From Bacteroidales bacterium (GTDB lineage Bacteria > Bacteroidota > Bacteroidia > Bacteroidales > UBA7960): a stretch of DNA of 11,483 nucleotides. Made by a program: the position numbers and the translations under genes. Positions 1 to 6,378 of the stretch are shown here, in pieces (position 1 is the first letter of the stretch; each line of letters starts with the position of its first letter). The notes beneath the pieces are model-generated. The model saw nothing but the letters and a program-made list of their open reading frames with translations, did not search any database and was not told where the DNA came from. The stretch is taken from contig PWNY01000415.1 of NCBI GenBank assembly GCA_003557805.1, positions 1 to 11,483 of the forward strand, read 5' to 3'.

Positions 1-8
1 ATTTTTAA

Positions 9-51
9 GCCCCCTATGGGGGCGATTCAAAGCCACCTTCTAAGAAGGTGG
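9..51. repeat. Tandem perfect hairpins
   Basis: Two perfect inverted repeats lie nine bases apart. The first has 6-base arms GCCCCC/GGGGGC at 9-14 and 18-23 around TAT. The second has arms CCACCTTCT/AGAAGGTGG at 33-41 and 43-51 around a single A. Neither is followed by a clean T-run on either strand, so they do not look like ordinary intrinsic terminators. GC-rich hairpins of this kind occur at the ends of IS200/IS605-type elements and in REP-like repeats, which is a possibility only. They could also be the transcript end of a gene beyond the left edge. Confidence 0.7.
21..31 (+). repeat. Direct repeat, left copy (GGCGATTCAAA)
   Basis: This exact 11-base sequence recurs at 944-954. With a three-base gap the similarity extends leftwards, both copies being preceded by TATGG-like sequence. 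The left copy sits between the two hairpins. The two copies bound the gene-free region almost exactly. Confidence 0.45.
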
Positions 52-81
52 ATTATTTACTACATACTTCAGTTGACTAAA

Positions 82-183
82 CTATTTTGCGTTTAACCAT
101 TCAGAAAAGTATTTAACAAGTTCAACCTGATCAATAAATTGGCAGTGTTCAATCTGCTGTACCGGTTCCTCTGTCTCTAAACG
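82..183 (-). pseudogene. Possible C-terminal remnant of an unidentified protein
   Basis: On the minus strand a 33-codon stretch, ending at a TAG at 84-82, reads like ordinary protein: it is acidic and amphipathic, ending in KYFSEWLNAK. It has no start codon in frame. It follows directly after an in-frame TAA (186-184), and before that stop the frame continues as a few plausible residues. This suggests the tail of a broken gene. The paired hairpins lie about 30 bases downstream of its stop, as they would at the end of a small insertion element. I cannot name the family. At 33 codons the resemblance to real coding sequence could be chance. Confidence 0.2.
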
Positions 184-521
184 TTATTCAGCAGAAAGCA
201 TTAGGGTAATAGATTTTGTTTTTATATTAAGAATAGTCTTTCTGGTAGTATGCAAATGATACATCATTTAATTTTGCAATTCTTTGAATCAACAGCTTTT
301 TTAGTCCTATTGCTGTCAATCTTTGCCTAATTTCACAAACAAATATAATACATTTTACGAATTTATTTTGAGAGAATTGATTTTTTAAAGTGAGGAGTTG
401 CGATTGTGAAGTTTTAGACGACCAATACATGCCAATCAATGAGACCTATTTCTCAAACCTTAAAACTTGGAGAAATAAAAAAGTTACAACTGATGGAACT
501 CGACTTGTTTCCGAAAACGTA

Positions 522-542
522 AAAGCCTATGATTAAGGCTTT
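522..542 (-). terminator. Weak terminator-like inverted repeat
   Basis: Perfect 7-base arms AAAGCCT/AGGCTTT surround a 7-base loop. Read on the minus strand, the stem is followed by TTTTACGTTTT, giving a loose T-rich tail, so it might end transcripts running out of the mevalonate operon about 400 bases upstream. The stem is short and only moderately GC-rich, so termination activity is doubtful. Confidence 0.25.
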
Positions 543-943
543 GCAAGAAAAGTAAGGTAGTGTTACACTTTGTGTGTCTGGGTGGGTTTTCTTCTTCCTG
601 GAGTTTGCATGATAAAAATACGCATTTTTCAATTTCTTATTAAATGTTTAACAACCTTAGTACATCACGGGTCTCTTCAGAGAACAAACTGGTATCTTAT
701 TTCATCTGCCAGAAGTAGCAAGAAACGATCAACACCGGAAATTGTTGAAGCTAAATCAGCAGCAACAAAACCTATTAAAAATCATCGAATAAAACGTGGG
801 TGCTGCAACGCACAAAACAGGATTCAAATTTCTCAAGAATAACATATATAACACTTATAATGAGTGCATTGTGTGGTTTATGAGAAAGTTTGTGAATTAT
901 TCAGGCTAAAACTTTTGTAATACTTGTTTAAACCGTGCTTTAT

Positions 944-954
944 GGCGATTCAAA
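944..954 (+). repeat. Direct repeat, right copy (GGCGATTCAAA)
   Basis: This is the second copy of the 11-base repeat at 21-31. It overlaps the TGA stop codon (952-950) of the mevalonate kinase gene, so the boundary of the gene-free region coincides with the repeat. Confidence 0.45.
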
Positions 955-1909
955 AACTTTTGTTAATAAGCCTTACATCCATTCCGGAAGAGGATTCAAG
1001 CCCTGAAACTGCAATGGGATCGTTACCGTACCCGAGAAAAAATCCACCTCCTCCGGCCCCGCAGAGCTTTAGGGAGAACGTGCCCTGGTCAAGCCCGCTT
1101 TTCCATAACGGTCTGAGCTTATCCGGTATCATCTCCCTGAACAGCTCGTACTGCAGGCCTGACAGTTTTTTAAAATGCCCTTCAAGTTCACTGCTGCCTT
1201 TTAGTAAATCGCTGATGCACTCGTTACAAACCGGAATATAGGCGTTTTCAATTGCACTCCTGAATGCTTTATCCCCTAGTTTCTCCTTATACAACCTGAT
1301 CAGCCGGGAGGTTTTACGCGGCAACCTGCTGCCAATTAGAAAGAATGCCGATCTGCCGGTATTGGTTGAAAACCCCATGGCTATTTCGGCTGCAAGAGGA
1401 TTTTTGCCTGAAAACATTACCGGGCGCCCGGTAAATGAGGTCATAGGATCAATACCAGAGCTGCTGCCGTGAAAAAACCCCTCCATATTTGAAAACACCC
1501 GCCTTAGGAAGAAGATATCTTCAACTTTTAACCCGTGACCTGTTTTATTTAGCTTGAGGGCATATTTGGCCCAGACAGCCGCAACCAGGGCCCCCGAACT
1601 CCCCAGGCCCTGCCCCCTGGGTATGTTGGAATATAAAAACATGCCATTGCGGATATCATGTTCAAGGCTCCCAAGGTCAAGGATGCTGTTATAGTCCAGG
1701 CCTTCAAGGCGGCTGGTTTTCAAATAATCATAAAATTCTGAAAGCTGCCTGTTGGACCCGGCGGTTTCAGTCTCTCCTTTATGCATTGGAAATCGCAGTT
1801 CCACCCCGTAATCATCAAATGGGACAGCAAGGGCAGCGGAGCCCTGCATAAGAGTGTATTCTCCAAAAAGCATTATTTTGGCCGGGAAAAACCCTTGTTT
1901 ATTATTCAT
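950..1909 (-). CDS. mvk: Mevalonate kinase (GHMP superfamily, Bacteroidetes type)
   Basis: The enzyme is predicted to phosphorylate mevalonate to mevalonate-5-phosphate with ATP in the cytoplasm. The 319-residue protein shows all GHMP kinase signatures. These are an N-terminal PAKIMLFGEY motif (residues 9-18) with the conserved Lys, and the ATP-binding loop GQGLGSSGAL (about 99-108). They also include GSSSGIDP (about 148-155), which supplies the catalytic Asp, and a C-terminal KLCGAGGGGFFLG (281-293). The open frame extends to 1987, but the ATG at 1909 is chosen because a strong Shine-Dalgarno-like GGGAGGGG (1925-1918) precedes it and because the family motif should lie about 10 residues in. 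It starts four bases after the decarboxylase stop, so the two are co-transcribed. It is the last gene of the cluster. The split of substrates between this kinase and the GYDIA kinase is inferred from family resemblance. Confidence 0.85.
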   Translation of the reverse strand: MNNKQGFFPAKIMLFGEYTLMQGSAALAVPFDDYGVELRFPMHKGETETAGSNRQLSEFYDYLKTSRLEGLDYNSILDLGSLEHDIRNGMFLYSNIPRGQGLGSSGALVAAVWAKYALKLNKTGHGLKVEDIFFLRRVFSNMEGFFHGSSSGIDPMTSFTGRPVMFSGKNPLAAEIAMGFSTNTGRSAFFLIGSRLPRKTSRLIRLYKEKLGDKAFRSAIENAYIPVCNECISDLLKGSSELEGHFKKLSGLQYELFREMIPDKLRPLWKSGLDQGTFSLKLCGAGGGGFFLGYGNDPIAVSGLESSSGMDVRLINKSF

Positions 1910-1913
1910 TGCA

Positions 1914-3014
1914 TTATCCCCTCCCGGCCTGTTTGTTATCATTGTGTTTTTCTGGTCCCCGGCCAATGCCGTCATCCGACCATCCACGGTCTTCGCAATG
2001 GTCTAGAAGTTCACTCTCAATGAAGGTTTTTACCCTCTGTTTATCGCTTTTCCTGTATATAAGGTGTATATTGGGTCCGGCATCCAGTGTGAAATAGACC
2101 TGTATCCCGCTCTCTTTCCTGAACTCCTGTACCTTGTCGATTATCTGCAGGGTGCCGGGCCTTAAAAGCAGGTAACCCGGGTGGGATGACATCATAAGCG
2201 CATGCAGACTGAGTGCCTCGTTCTCAATTACCTGGCCGAACTTCTCCATATCTCCGTCACTTAATGCCCTTAACAGGGTGTCAAGGTTTGATTCAGCCTG
2301 CAGCAGTCTTGACTCCCGGTATGGATGGTCGTTCATGAGCGTATGCCCTCCGGAGCTGGAGACCTTTTTTACAGAGCTGTCAACTATAAGTATTGAATCA
2401 TTTAGCTCAAGCATGCCCGGTGATATTAAATCCTCCTTAAGCCTGACGGCGAAATCATCTGAAGATCCGGTCACAAGACTGGTCTTGCCCCATACGGCAA
2501 GTCCGCCATAAACCGACCTGCAGGCACTACCGCTGCCCAAACGGGCAACAAGTGAGGCCTGCCTTAAAAACTCACTCTCACTGGCTTTCTGTTCCTTCAG
2601 CTCTTGCCAGATGTCGCATATACAGAGTGCCAGAGCGCTGAAAGCCGCTGCTGATGAGGCAATGCCTGCTGAGTGCGGGAAAGATGAATTACTGTTAATC
2701 CTCATTCTTGCGTGCTCCAGGAAGGGGAACAGCTGCCTCAGACCCAGAAGGTAGTTCTCAATTCTCGGGAGGAAATCCTTTTTTTCTTCACCGTTCAGGG
2801 TAAAGGAATCAATGCCTGGAAGAATATCTTTGCTTATTGAATATTCTATACTTGTGGTAACCTTACTCTCGCTGAGCACAAAACTAATGGAAGGGTTCAT
2901 GGGGAGCTGTACGCCTCTTTTCCCCCAGTATTTTATAAGGGCTATGTTTGCAGGACTTGACCAGCAAACCCTGCCGGAAGCCTCCTTTATAGTATATGAC
3001 GACCTATTTTTCAT
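1914..3014 (-). CDS. mvaD: Diphosphomevalonate decarboxylase
   Basis: The enzyme is predicted to catalyse the ATP-dependent decarboxylation of mevalonate-5-diphosphate to isopentenyl diphosphate. From the ATG at 3014 the protein has 366 residues. Its motifs are SPANIALIKYWGK (20-32, with the conserved Lys), PHSAGIASSAAA (113-124, ATP loop), GSGSACRSVYGG (160-171, with the conserved Arg) and LDAGPNIH (310-317), which holds the catalytic Asp at about 311. The open frame reaches 3143, but those upstream codons overlap the GYDIA kinase gene. The ATGs at 3029 and 3014 both place the family N-terminus correctly, and 3014 gives the smaller overlap (11 bases). The last 25 or so residues are hydrophilic and look like a family-unspecific tail. 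A mono-phosphomevalonate decarboxylase cannot be excluded from motifs alone, but a second kinase next door favours the classical diphosphate route. Confidence 0.9.
   Translation of the reverse strand: MKNRSSYTIKEASGRVCWSSPANIALIKYWGKRGVQLPMNPSISFVLSESKVTTSIEYSISKDILPGIDSFTLNGEEKKDFLPRIENYLLGLRQLFPFLEHARMRINSNSSFPHSAGIASSAAAFSALALCICDIWQELKEQKASESEFLRQASLVARLGSGSACRSVYGGLAVWGKTSLVTGSSDDFAVRLKEDLISPGMLELNDSILIVDSSVKKVSSSGGHTLMNDHPYRESRLLQAESNLDTLLRALSDGDMEKFGQVIENEALSLHALMMSSHPGYLLLRPGTLQIIDKVQEFRKESGIQVYFTLDAGPNIHLIYRKSDKQRVKTFIESELLDHCEDRGWSDDGIGRGPEKHNDNKQAGRG
1918..1925 (-). promoter_or_regulatory. Ribosome binding site of mevalonate kinase
   Basis: GGGAGGGG on the minus strand lies eight bases before the ATG at 1909, inside the last codons of the upstream decarboxylase gene. 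It is the only strong Shine-Dalgarno-like sequence I see in front of a gene in this window, and it decides the start of mevalonate kinase against three upstream in-frame ATGs. Another ATG at 1914 runs into a stop after two codons. Confidence 0.6.
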
Positions 3015-3966
3015 GTTCTTTCTGTTCATCTTTCCGTATTGCCATTTCATTAAATGAAAAAACCGTCTCTTTTCCGGTACTTTTAAAATAATCCATAACC
3101 TTATCCCTGCCTGCGTTTGATGCTGCAAGCAAAAAGTCTCCACCCCAGGCTCCCAGTTGTTTTACCTCACCCGGAAAGTTTCTGAACTCCCTTTCCTTAA
3201 CAGGGCCCACACCGGTTATCCCGGCGGTTATCTCCTCATGCGTTCTGACAAGATCCATGAATGTGTCTATACTTTCAGTTTCTGCCATCTTTTCAGAGAT
3301 AGCCGATATCTCATTTATGGCCCGGGTGGGAACCTTACCAGGGCGGAAGTCCTGAATGGCCTCATCGGTGTTTTGTTTTTTGCCTGAATATACAAAATAA
3401 AGCCTGTCGCAAAAAGGTGGCGAAAAGTTAATATCCCTTACCTGTGGTTGTTCCCCCGGTCCCAGGTACTTGTATAAAACTGCATTATTGCTCCTGGCGC
3501 AGGCAATATCATATCCCGATCCCCTGGAGAGGTTGAAAAAAAGTTCATACGGGCTGACACCGGCCCAGTAAGCGACATTCGATATTAAAGATGAGGAGCT
3601 GCCAAGACCCCAGTCCAGCTCAAACTCAAGATCGGCTTCGGCAATCCATGACAGCTGCCCTGACAAAAATTGAGGGTTAAGGTCCATGGCAGCCAGCAGC
3701 ACCCTGCGAATATACCCGGCAGATCTTTCAGGCTCACTTCCTGGCTCAATGTTGCTAACATCCATTTCCCTGCCGGTGAACATGGCATTCATATATTCCC
3801 TGCCACGCACCCGGCTGGTCCAGTTAAGCCTGATACCATCCCCCTTCCCGGAGCTTTCTACCCTGAGAACCTGCCCGAACCGCACAGGCATTGCAAGGGC
3901 AGTAGCACCTGATAGAACCAGGTACTCGCCGGATATCATAAGTTTACCGTTGGATCTGAAATACAT
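3004..3966 (-). CDS. GYDIA-family GHMP kinase, probable phosphomevalonate kinase
   Basis: This 320-residue protein belongs to the GHMP kinase fold and carries the GSGYDIACA motif (149-157) that names the Bacteroidetes GYDIA family. Other landmarks are SNGKLMISGEYLVLSGA (5-21), an ATP loop GLGSSSSLI (120-128) and a C-terminal LGAWGGDFLLA (271-281). The last replaces the usual GAGGGG-type glycine motif with a Trp-containing version. The cluster already has a mevalonate kinase and a decarboxylase, so the missing step, mevalonate-5-phosphate to mevalonate-5-diphosphate, is the natural assignment. That is context inference, since the family is only distantly related to known phosphomevalonate kinases. 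It lies 68 bases after HMG-CoA reductase and overlaps the decarboxylase start, which indicates one transcript. The ATG at 3966 fits the family N-terminus although no ribosome binding site is evident. Confidence 0.8.
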   Translation of the reverse strand: MYFRSNGKLMISGEYLVLSGATALAMPVRFGQVLRVESSGKGDGIRLNWTSRVRGREYMNAMFTGREMDVSNIEPGSEPERSAGYIRRVLLAAMDLNPQFLSGQLSWIAEADLEFELDWGLGSSSSLISNVAYWAGVSPYELFFNLSRGSGYDIACARSNNAVLYKYLGPGEQPQVRDINFSPPFCDRLYFVYSGKKQNTDEAIQDFRPGKVPTRAINEISAISEKMAETESIDTFMDLVRTHEEITAGITGVGPVKEREFRNFPGEVKQLGAWGGDFLLAASNAGRDKVMDYFKSTGKETVFSFNEMAIRKDEQKEHEK

Positions 3967-4034
3967 ATTTGCAAAGATATTACCCGGCGGCTGTATTTGG
4001 AACTGCCCGCCATAAATTGCCTGCTGCGGCCCTT

Positions 4035-5357
4035 TTATTTGGTTCTCCTTACCTTCTCAAGGTATTCTGATACCTCCCTGAAGGATACCTTCCTGTTGCT
4101 GAAGTGATCTTTTATTATTGCAGTCTCCTCAGGTCCTGCCTTTAGCTGCATTAGAATGTTTGACAGGTGCATTTTCATATGTCCGCTTTGTATACCGGTG
4201 GTGACAAGTGAACGAACTGCTGCATAATTGTTTGCAAGTCCGGCACAGGCTGCTATCATCATCAGTTCGCCTGCATCTGGCTCGCCAAGCATTTGGAGTG
4301 AAAGCGCGGCGAGCGGGTGAAGCCGTGTAAGTCCTCCAACAGTACCTATTGCCATGGGCATTTTCAGGCTAAAGACAAAATTACCGTTCTCAACTGTAGC
4401 CGAGCTAAGTGACCTGTAACTGCCTGATCTGGACGCAAAAGCGTGTGCACCAGCCTCAACAGCCCGGTAATCATTGCCGGTAGCCATAATAACCGCATCG
4501 ACTCCGTTCATTATACCCTTGTTGTGTGTTGTTGCCCTGTAAACATCGGCATCAGCTATTTTAACAGCCATTATAAACCTTCGTACAAACTCTTCGGGGG
4601 GTAGGCCCTTGCTGTCGGGGGCCAGATTCTCTACCGGGCAGCTGAGCCTTGCTTCTACCAGGCACTGGTCATTGTAGTTTGATAGGATGGCCATCAGGGG
4701 CTCATACTTCTTTTGGTCAAACCCCCCGTTGTTTTCAAAATATGTGCCAAGGGCCACGGAAAAGTCTTCCAGGCATGTGTTTATAAAGTTTGCTCCCATT
4801 GCCTGGGTGGTATCAAACAGGACATTGAGCTGGAAATAGTTGTTTATTATTTCCCTGCAGTCTTTAAGTTCGATCGATTTTATACCGCCGCCTCTTTCCT
4901 CCATATTCACGGTAAGCGGTTTGGCATGCTCCCTCAGGAAGTTATCTATTTCAGGCATTGCAGACTTAAGAACCGAAGTGTCTCCTGAATACAGGAAATG
5001 CAGCTGCCCGTTTTTAAATTTGTTTATTACCGCTGATGAAAAACCGCCGTTCCCGGCCCAGAACCTTGCGGCTGACGATGCAGCGGCAACTACAGAGCTC
5101 TCTTCAATGACCATGGGGACCATGTATACTTTTCCGTTTATAAGGAAGTTTGGTGCCACATTGTATGGAAGGTGAAAGTTCGAAATGGTATTCTCACTTA
5201 TTCCTGAGAGCAGGTTCTGGACTTCAGGGTCGGGGTGTTTGAAGGAGGAGAGTGTTTTCAGTGCACTCTCCCTGTTACTGAAAAAACCGCCTGCTGCCTC
5301 AACTTTCTGTTGTGGCGTAAGCTTTGAAAAACCTTTGATGATCTTTTTTCTGGGCAT
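4035..5357 (-). CDS. mvaA: Hydroxymethylglutaryl-CoA reductase, class II
   Basis: The enzyme interconverts HMG-CoA and mevalonate plus CoA using a nicotinamide cofactor; here the neighbours imply the reductive direction. The 440-residue protein is a soluble class II enzyme without membrane segments. The catalytic set is visible: Glu in IEESSVVAA (about 84-92), Lys280 in THNKG (277-281), Asp296 in ATGND (292-296), and His393 in SGHMKMH (391-397). The spacing matches the Glu83/Lys267/Asp283/His381 set of the Pseudomonas mevalonii enzyme. The dinucleotide-binding motif reads QAMGAN (185-190) rather than the common DAMGAN. The ATG at 5357 is two bases after the isomerase stop, so translation is probably coupled. 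It is the joint of the window, consuming the HMG-CoA that the upstream carboxylase and hydratase genes can produce. Confidence 0.93.
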   Translation of the reverse strand: MPRKKIIKGFSKLTPQQKVEAAGGFFSNRESALKTLSSFKHPDPEVQNLLSGISENTISNFHLPYNVAPNFLINGKVYMVPMVIEESSVVAAASSAARFWAGNGGFSSAVINKFKNGQLHFLYSGDTSVLKSAMPEIDNFLREHAKPLTVNMEERGGGIKSIELKDCREIINNYFQLNVLFDTTQAMGANFINTCLEDFSVALGTYFENNGGFDQKKYEPLMAILSNYNDQCLVEARLSCPVENLAPDSKGLPPEEFVRRFIMAVKIADADVYRATTHNKGIMNGVDAVIMATGNDYRAVEAGAHAFASRSGSYRSLSSATVENGNFVFSLKMPMAIGTVGGLTRLHPLAALSLQMLGEPDAGELMMIAACAGLANNYAAVRSLVTTGIQSGHMKMHLSNILMQLKAGPEETAIIKDHFSNRKVSFREVSEYLEKVRRTK

Positions 5358-5359
5358 GC

Positions 5360-6355
5360 TTATCTGACACGAAGGAATGCGTAGGCCATCTGAAGGCCTT
5401 TTACCTGGTGACTAACAAAATTTTGCAGTTGCTGGTAATCTTCACGGGCATATTTAAGGAATGCCGATGCCTGGCCGTACACTGAAGGCAATCCTGATTT
5501 TTTCATCAGGTAATAGCCGTCAAGGAATGATCTAATTCCTCCTGATATTATCAGCTGCCGGCATTTTATACTATTTTTCTCTTCATCCATAATCAGGTTT
5601 ATCATATCCACCATTTCCGCTGCGTCATGCCCTATCAGCGACATTGGTTCAAACAGCTCACGTGGCAGTCCGGGGTTCCTTAAAAGCTCCACCTTTGCAA
5701 AGTTCGTGCCTCCGAAAGCACCGAACTCAATAGCTGCAAGGGGTAGTTTAAGCAGTTCCCTTAGGCTCTCCATACCAATGCCCTGACCAACTTCCTTAAC
5801 CACAAGCGGAACACTGATAAGCTCGAGCAGTTCTCTTATTGTATCTATGGGGGGATGCCTAAGCCGGTCACCTTCTGGCTGGAACCACTCCTGGAACGGG
5901 TTCACGTGTACTATCAATCCATCGGCCCTGAGTTTCTCAACAAGCTCTTCTGCCTTACCGGCCATTTTCCTTTCAATAAGTCCTTCGACCTGGTTTATTC
6001 CCAGGTTTGCAAACAGAGGAAGCTCATCACCCATTATCTCCCTTATGTCAAAATCGGGAAGGTATGTGTCGTCATCCAGCAGTATCCGGCATGAACCCAG
6101 CCCCAGCCCCATACCGAACTCCCTGCATGCCCTGGCAAGGTTACGGTTTATCTTTCCAGCCAGCTTTGTGCCTCCCGTCATGCTTGATACCCAGATGGGC
6201 AGTCTCATCACCTTGCCCGCAAAACCGGATTCAGGGATGATTTCCCCGGGGTGAGCACTGAGCATCGGTTCATAGATAAAACGGGTATCCTTTACTGACA
6301 CAAGTGTCTGTGACTTGAAAGCAAGATCAATATGGTCTTTTTTCCTGTCCTTCAT
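5360..6355 (-). CDS. fni: Type 2 isopentenyl-diphosphate delta-isomerase
   Basis: This FMN-dependent enzyme interconverts isopentenyl diphosphate and dimethylallyl diphosphate, the two building blocks of isoprenoids. The 331-residue protein has the type 2 signatures: RKKDHI (4-9), the flavin-binding SSMTGGT (57-63), HVNPFQEWFQPEGD (150-163) with His, Asn, Gln and Glu contacts, VKEVGQGIG (186-194), EFGAFGGTNF (210-219) and SGGIRS (271-276). The length is typical of the family. It begins 23 bases after the acyl-CoA dehydrogenase stop and ends two bases before HMG-CoA reductase, so it is the first mevalonate-pathway gene behind the leucine gene. No strong ribosome binding site is seen. Confidence 0.93.
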   Translation of the reverse strand: MKDRKKDHIDLAFKSQTLVSVKDTRFIYEPMLSAHPGEIIPESGFAGKVMRLPIWVSSMTGGTKLAGKINRNLARACREFGMGLGLGSCRILLDDDTYLPDFDIREIMGDELPLFANLGINQVEGLIERKMAGKAEELVEKLRADGLIVHVNPFQEWFQPEGDRLRHPPIDTIRELLELISVPLVVKEVGQGIGMESLRELLKLPLAAIEFGAFGGTNFAKVELLRNPGLPRELFEPMSLIGHDAAEMVDMINLIMDEEKNSIKCRQLIISGGIRSFLDGYYLMKKSGLPSVYGQASAFLKYAREDYQQLQNFVSHQVKGLQMAYAFLRVR

Positions 6356-6378
6356 CGGGTATGGATCTTCTATTTGTT

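Larger units (their letters stand above)
1..949. other. AT-rich region with no convincing gene
   Basis: This stretch downstream of the mevalonate kinase gene is visibly AT-richer than the rest of the window and holds no recognisable intact gene. The longest open frames (about 70 codons at 439-227 on the minus strand and 90 codons at 570-842 on the plus strand) match nothing I recognise. What can be seen is a pair of hairpins at 9-51, a short broken-looking frame at 183-82, a 7-base-arm inverted repeat at 522-542, a small perfect inverted repeat AGTGT-T-ACACT at 559-569, and an 11-base direct repeat at both ends (21-31 and 944-954). The overall look is of decayed or mobile-element-derived DNA between two gene neighbourhoods. 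No clear intrinsic terminator follows mevalonate kinase within the first 400 bases. Confidence 0.6.

Noticed and set aside
227..439. 70-codon minus-strand frame
   Set aside because: No recognisable family, no ribosome binding site, AT-rich composition and overlap with another protein-like frame on the plus strand. It is kept only as part of the gene-free region.
570..842. 90-codon plus-strand frame
   Set aside because: The translation has no family resemblance and an implausible composition (Cys/Trp-rich start, basic tail). Probably chance.
820..955. T-arm-like GGATTCAAAT and similar motifs suggesting a tRNA
   Set aside because: No acceptor stem, anticodon arm or D-arm could be assembled around them.
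908..963. Repeat AAAACTTTTGT at 908-918 and 953-963
   Set aside because: Low-complexity, partly self-complementary AT-rich 11-mer. The close repetition may be chance and suggests no function.
1910..1987. Upstream starts for mevalonate kinase (1987, 1975, 1942)
   Set aside because: They overlap the decarboxylase gene, add residues foreign to the family, and lack the strong ribosome binding site seen before 1909.
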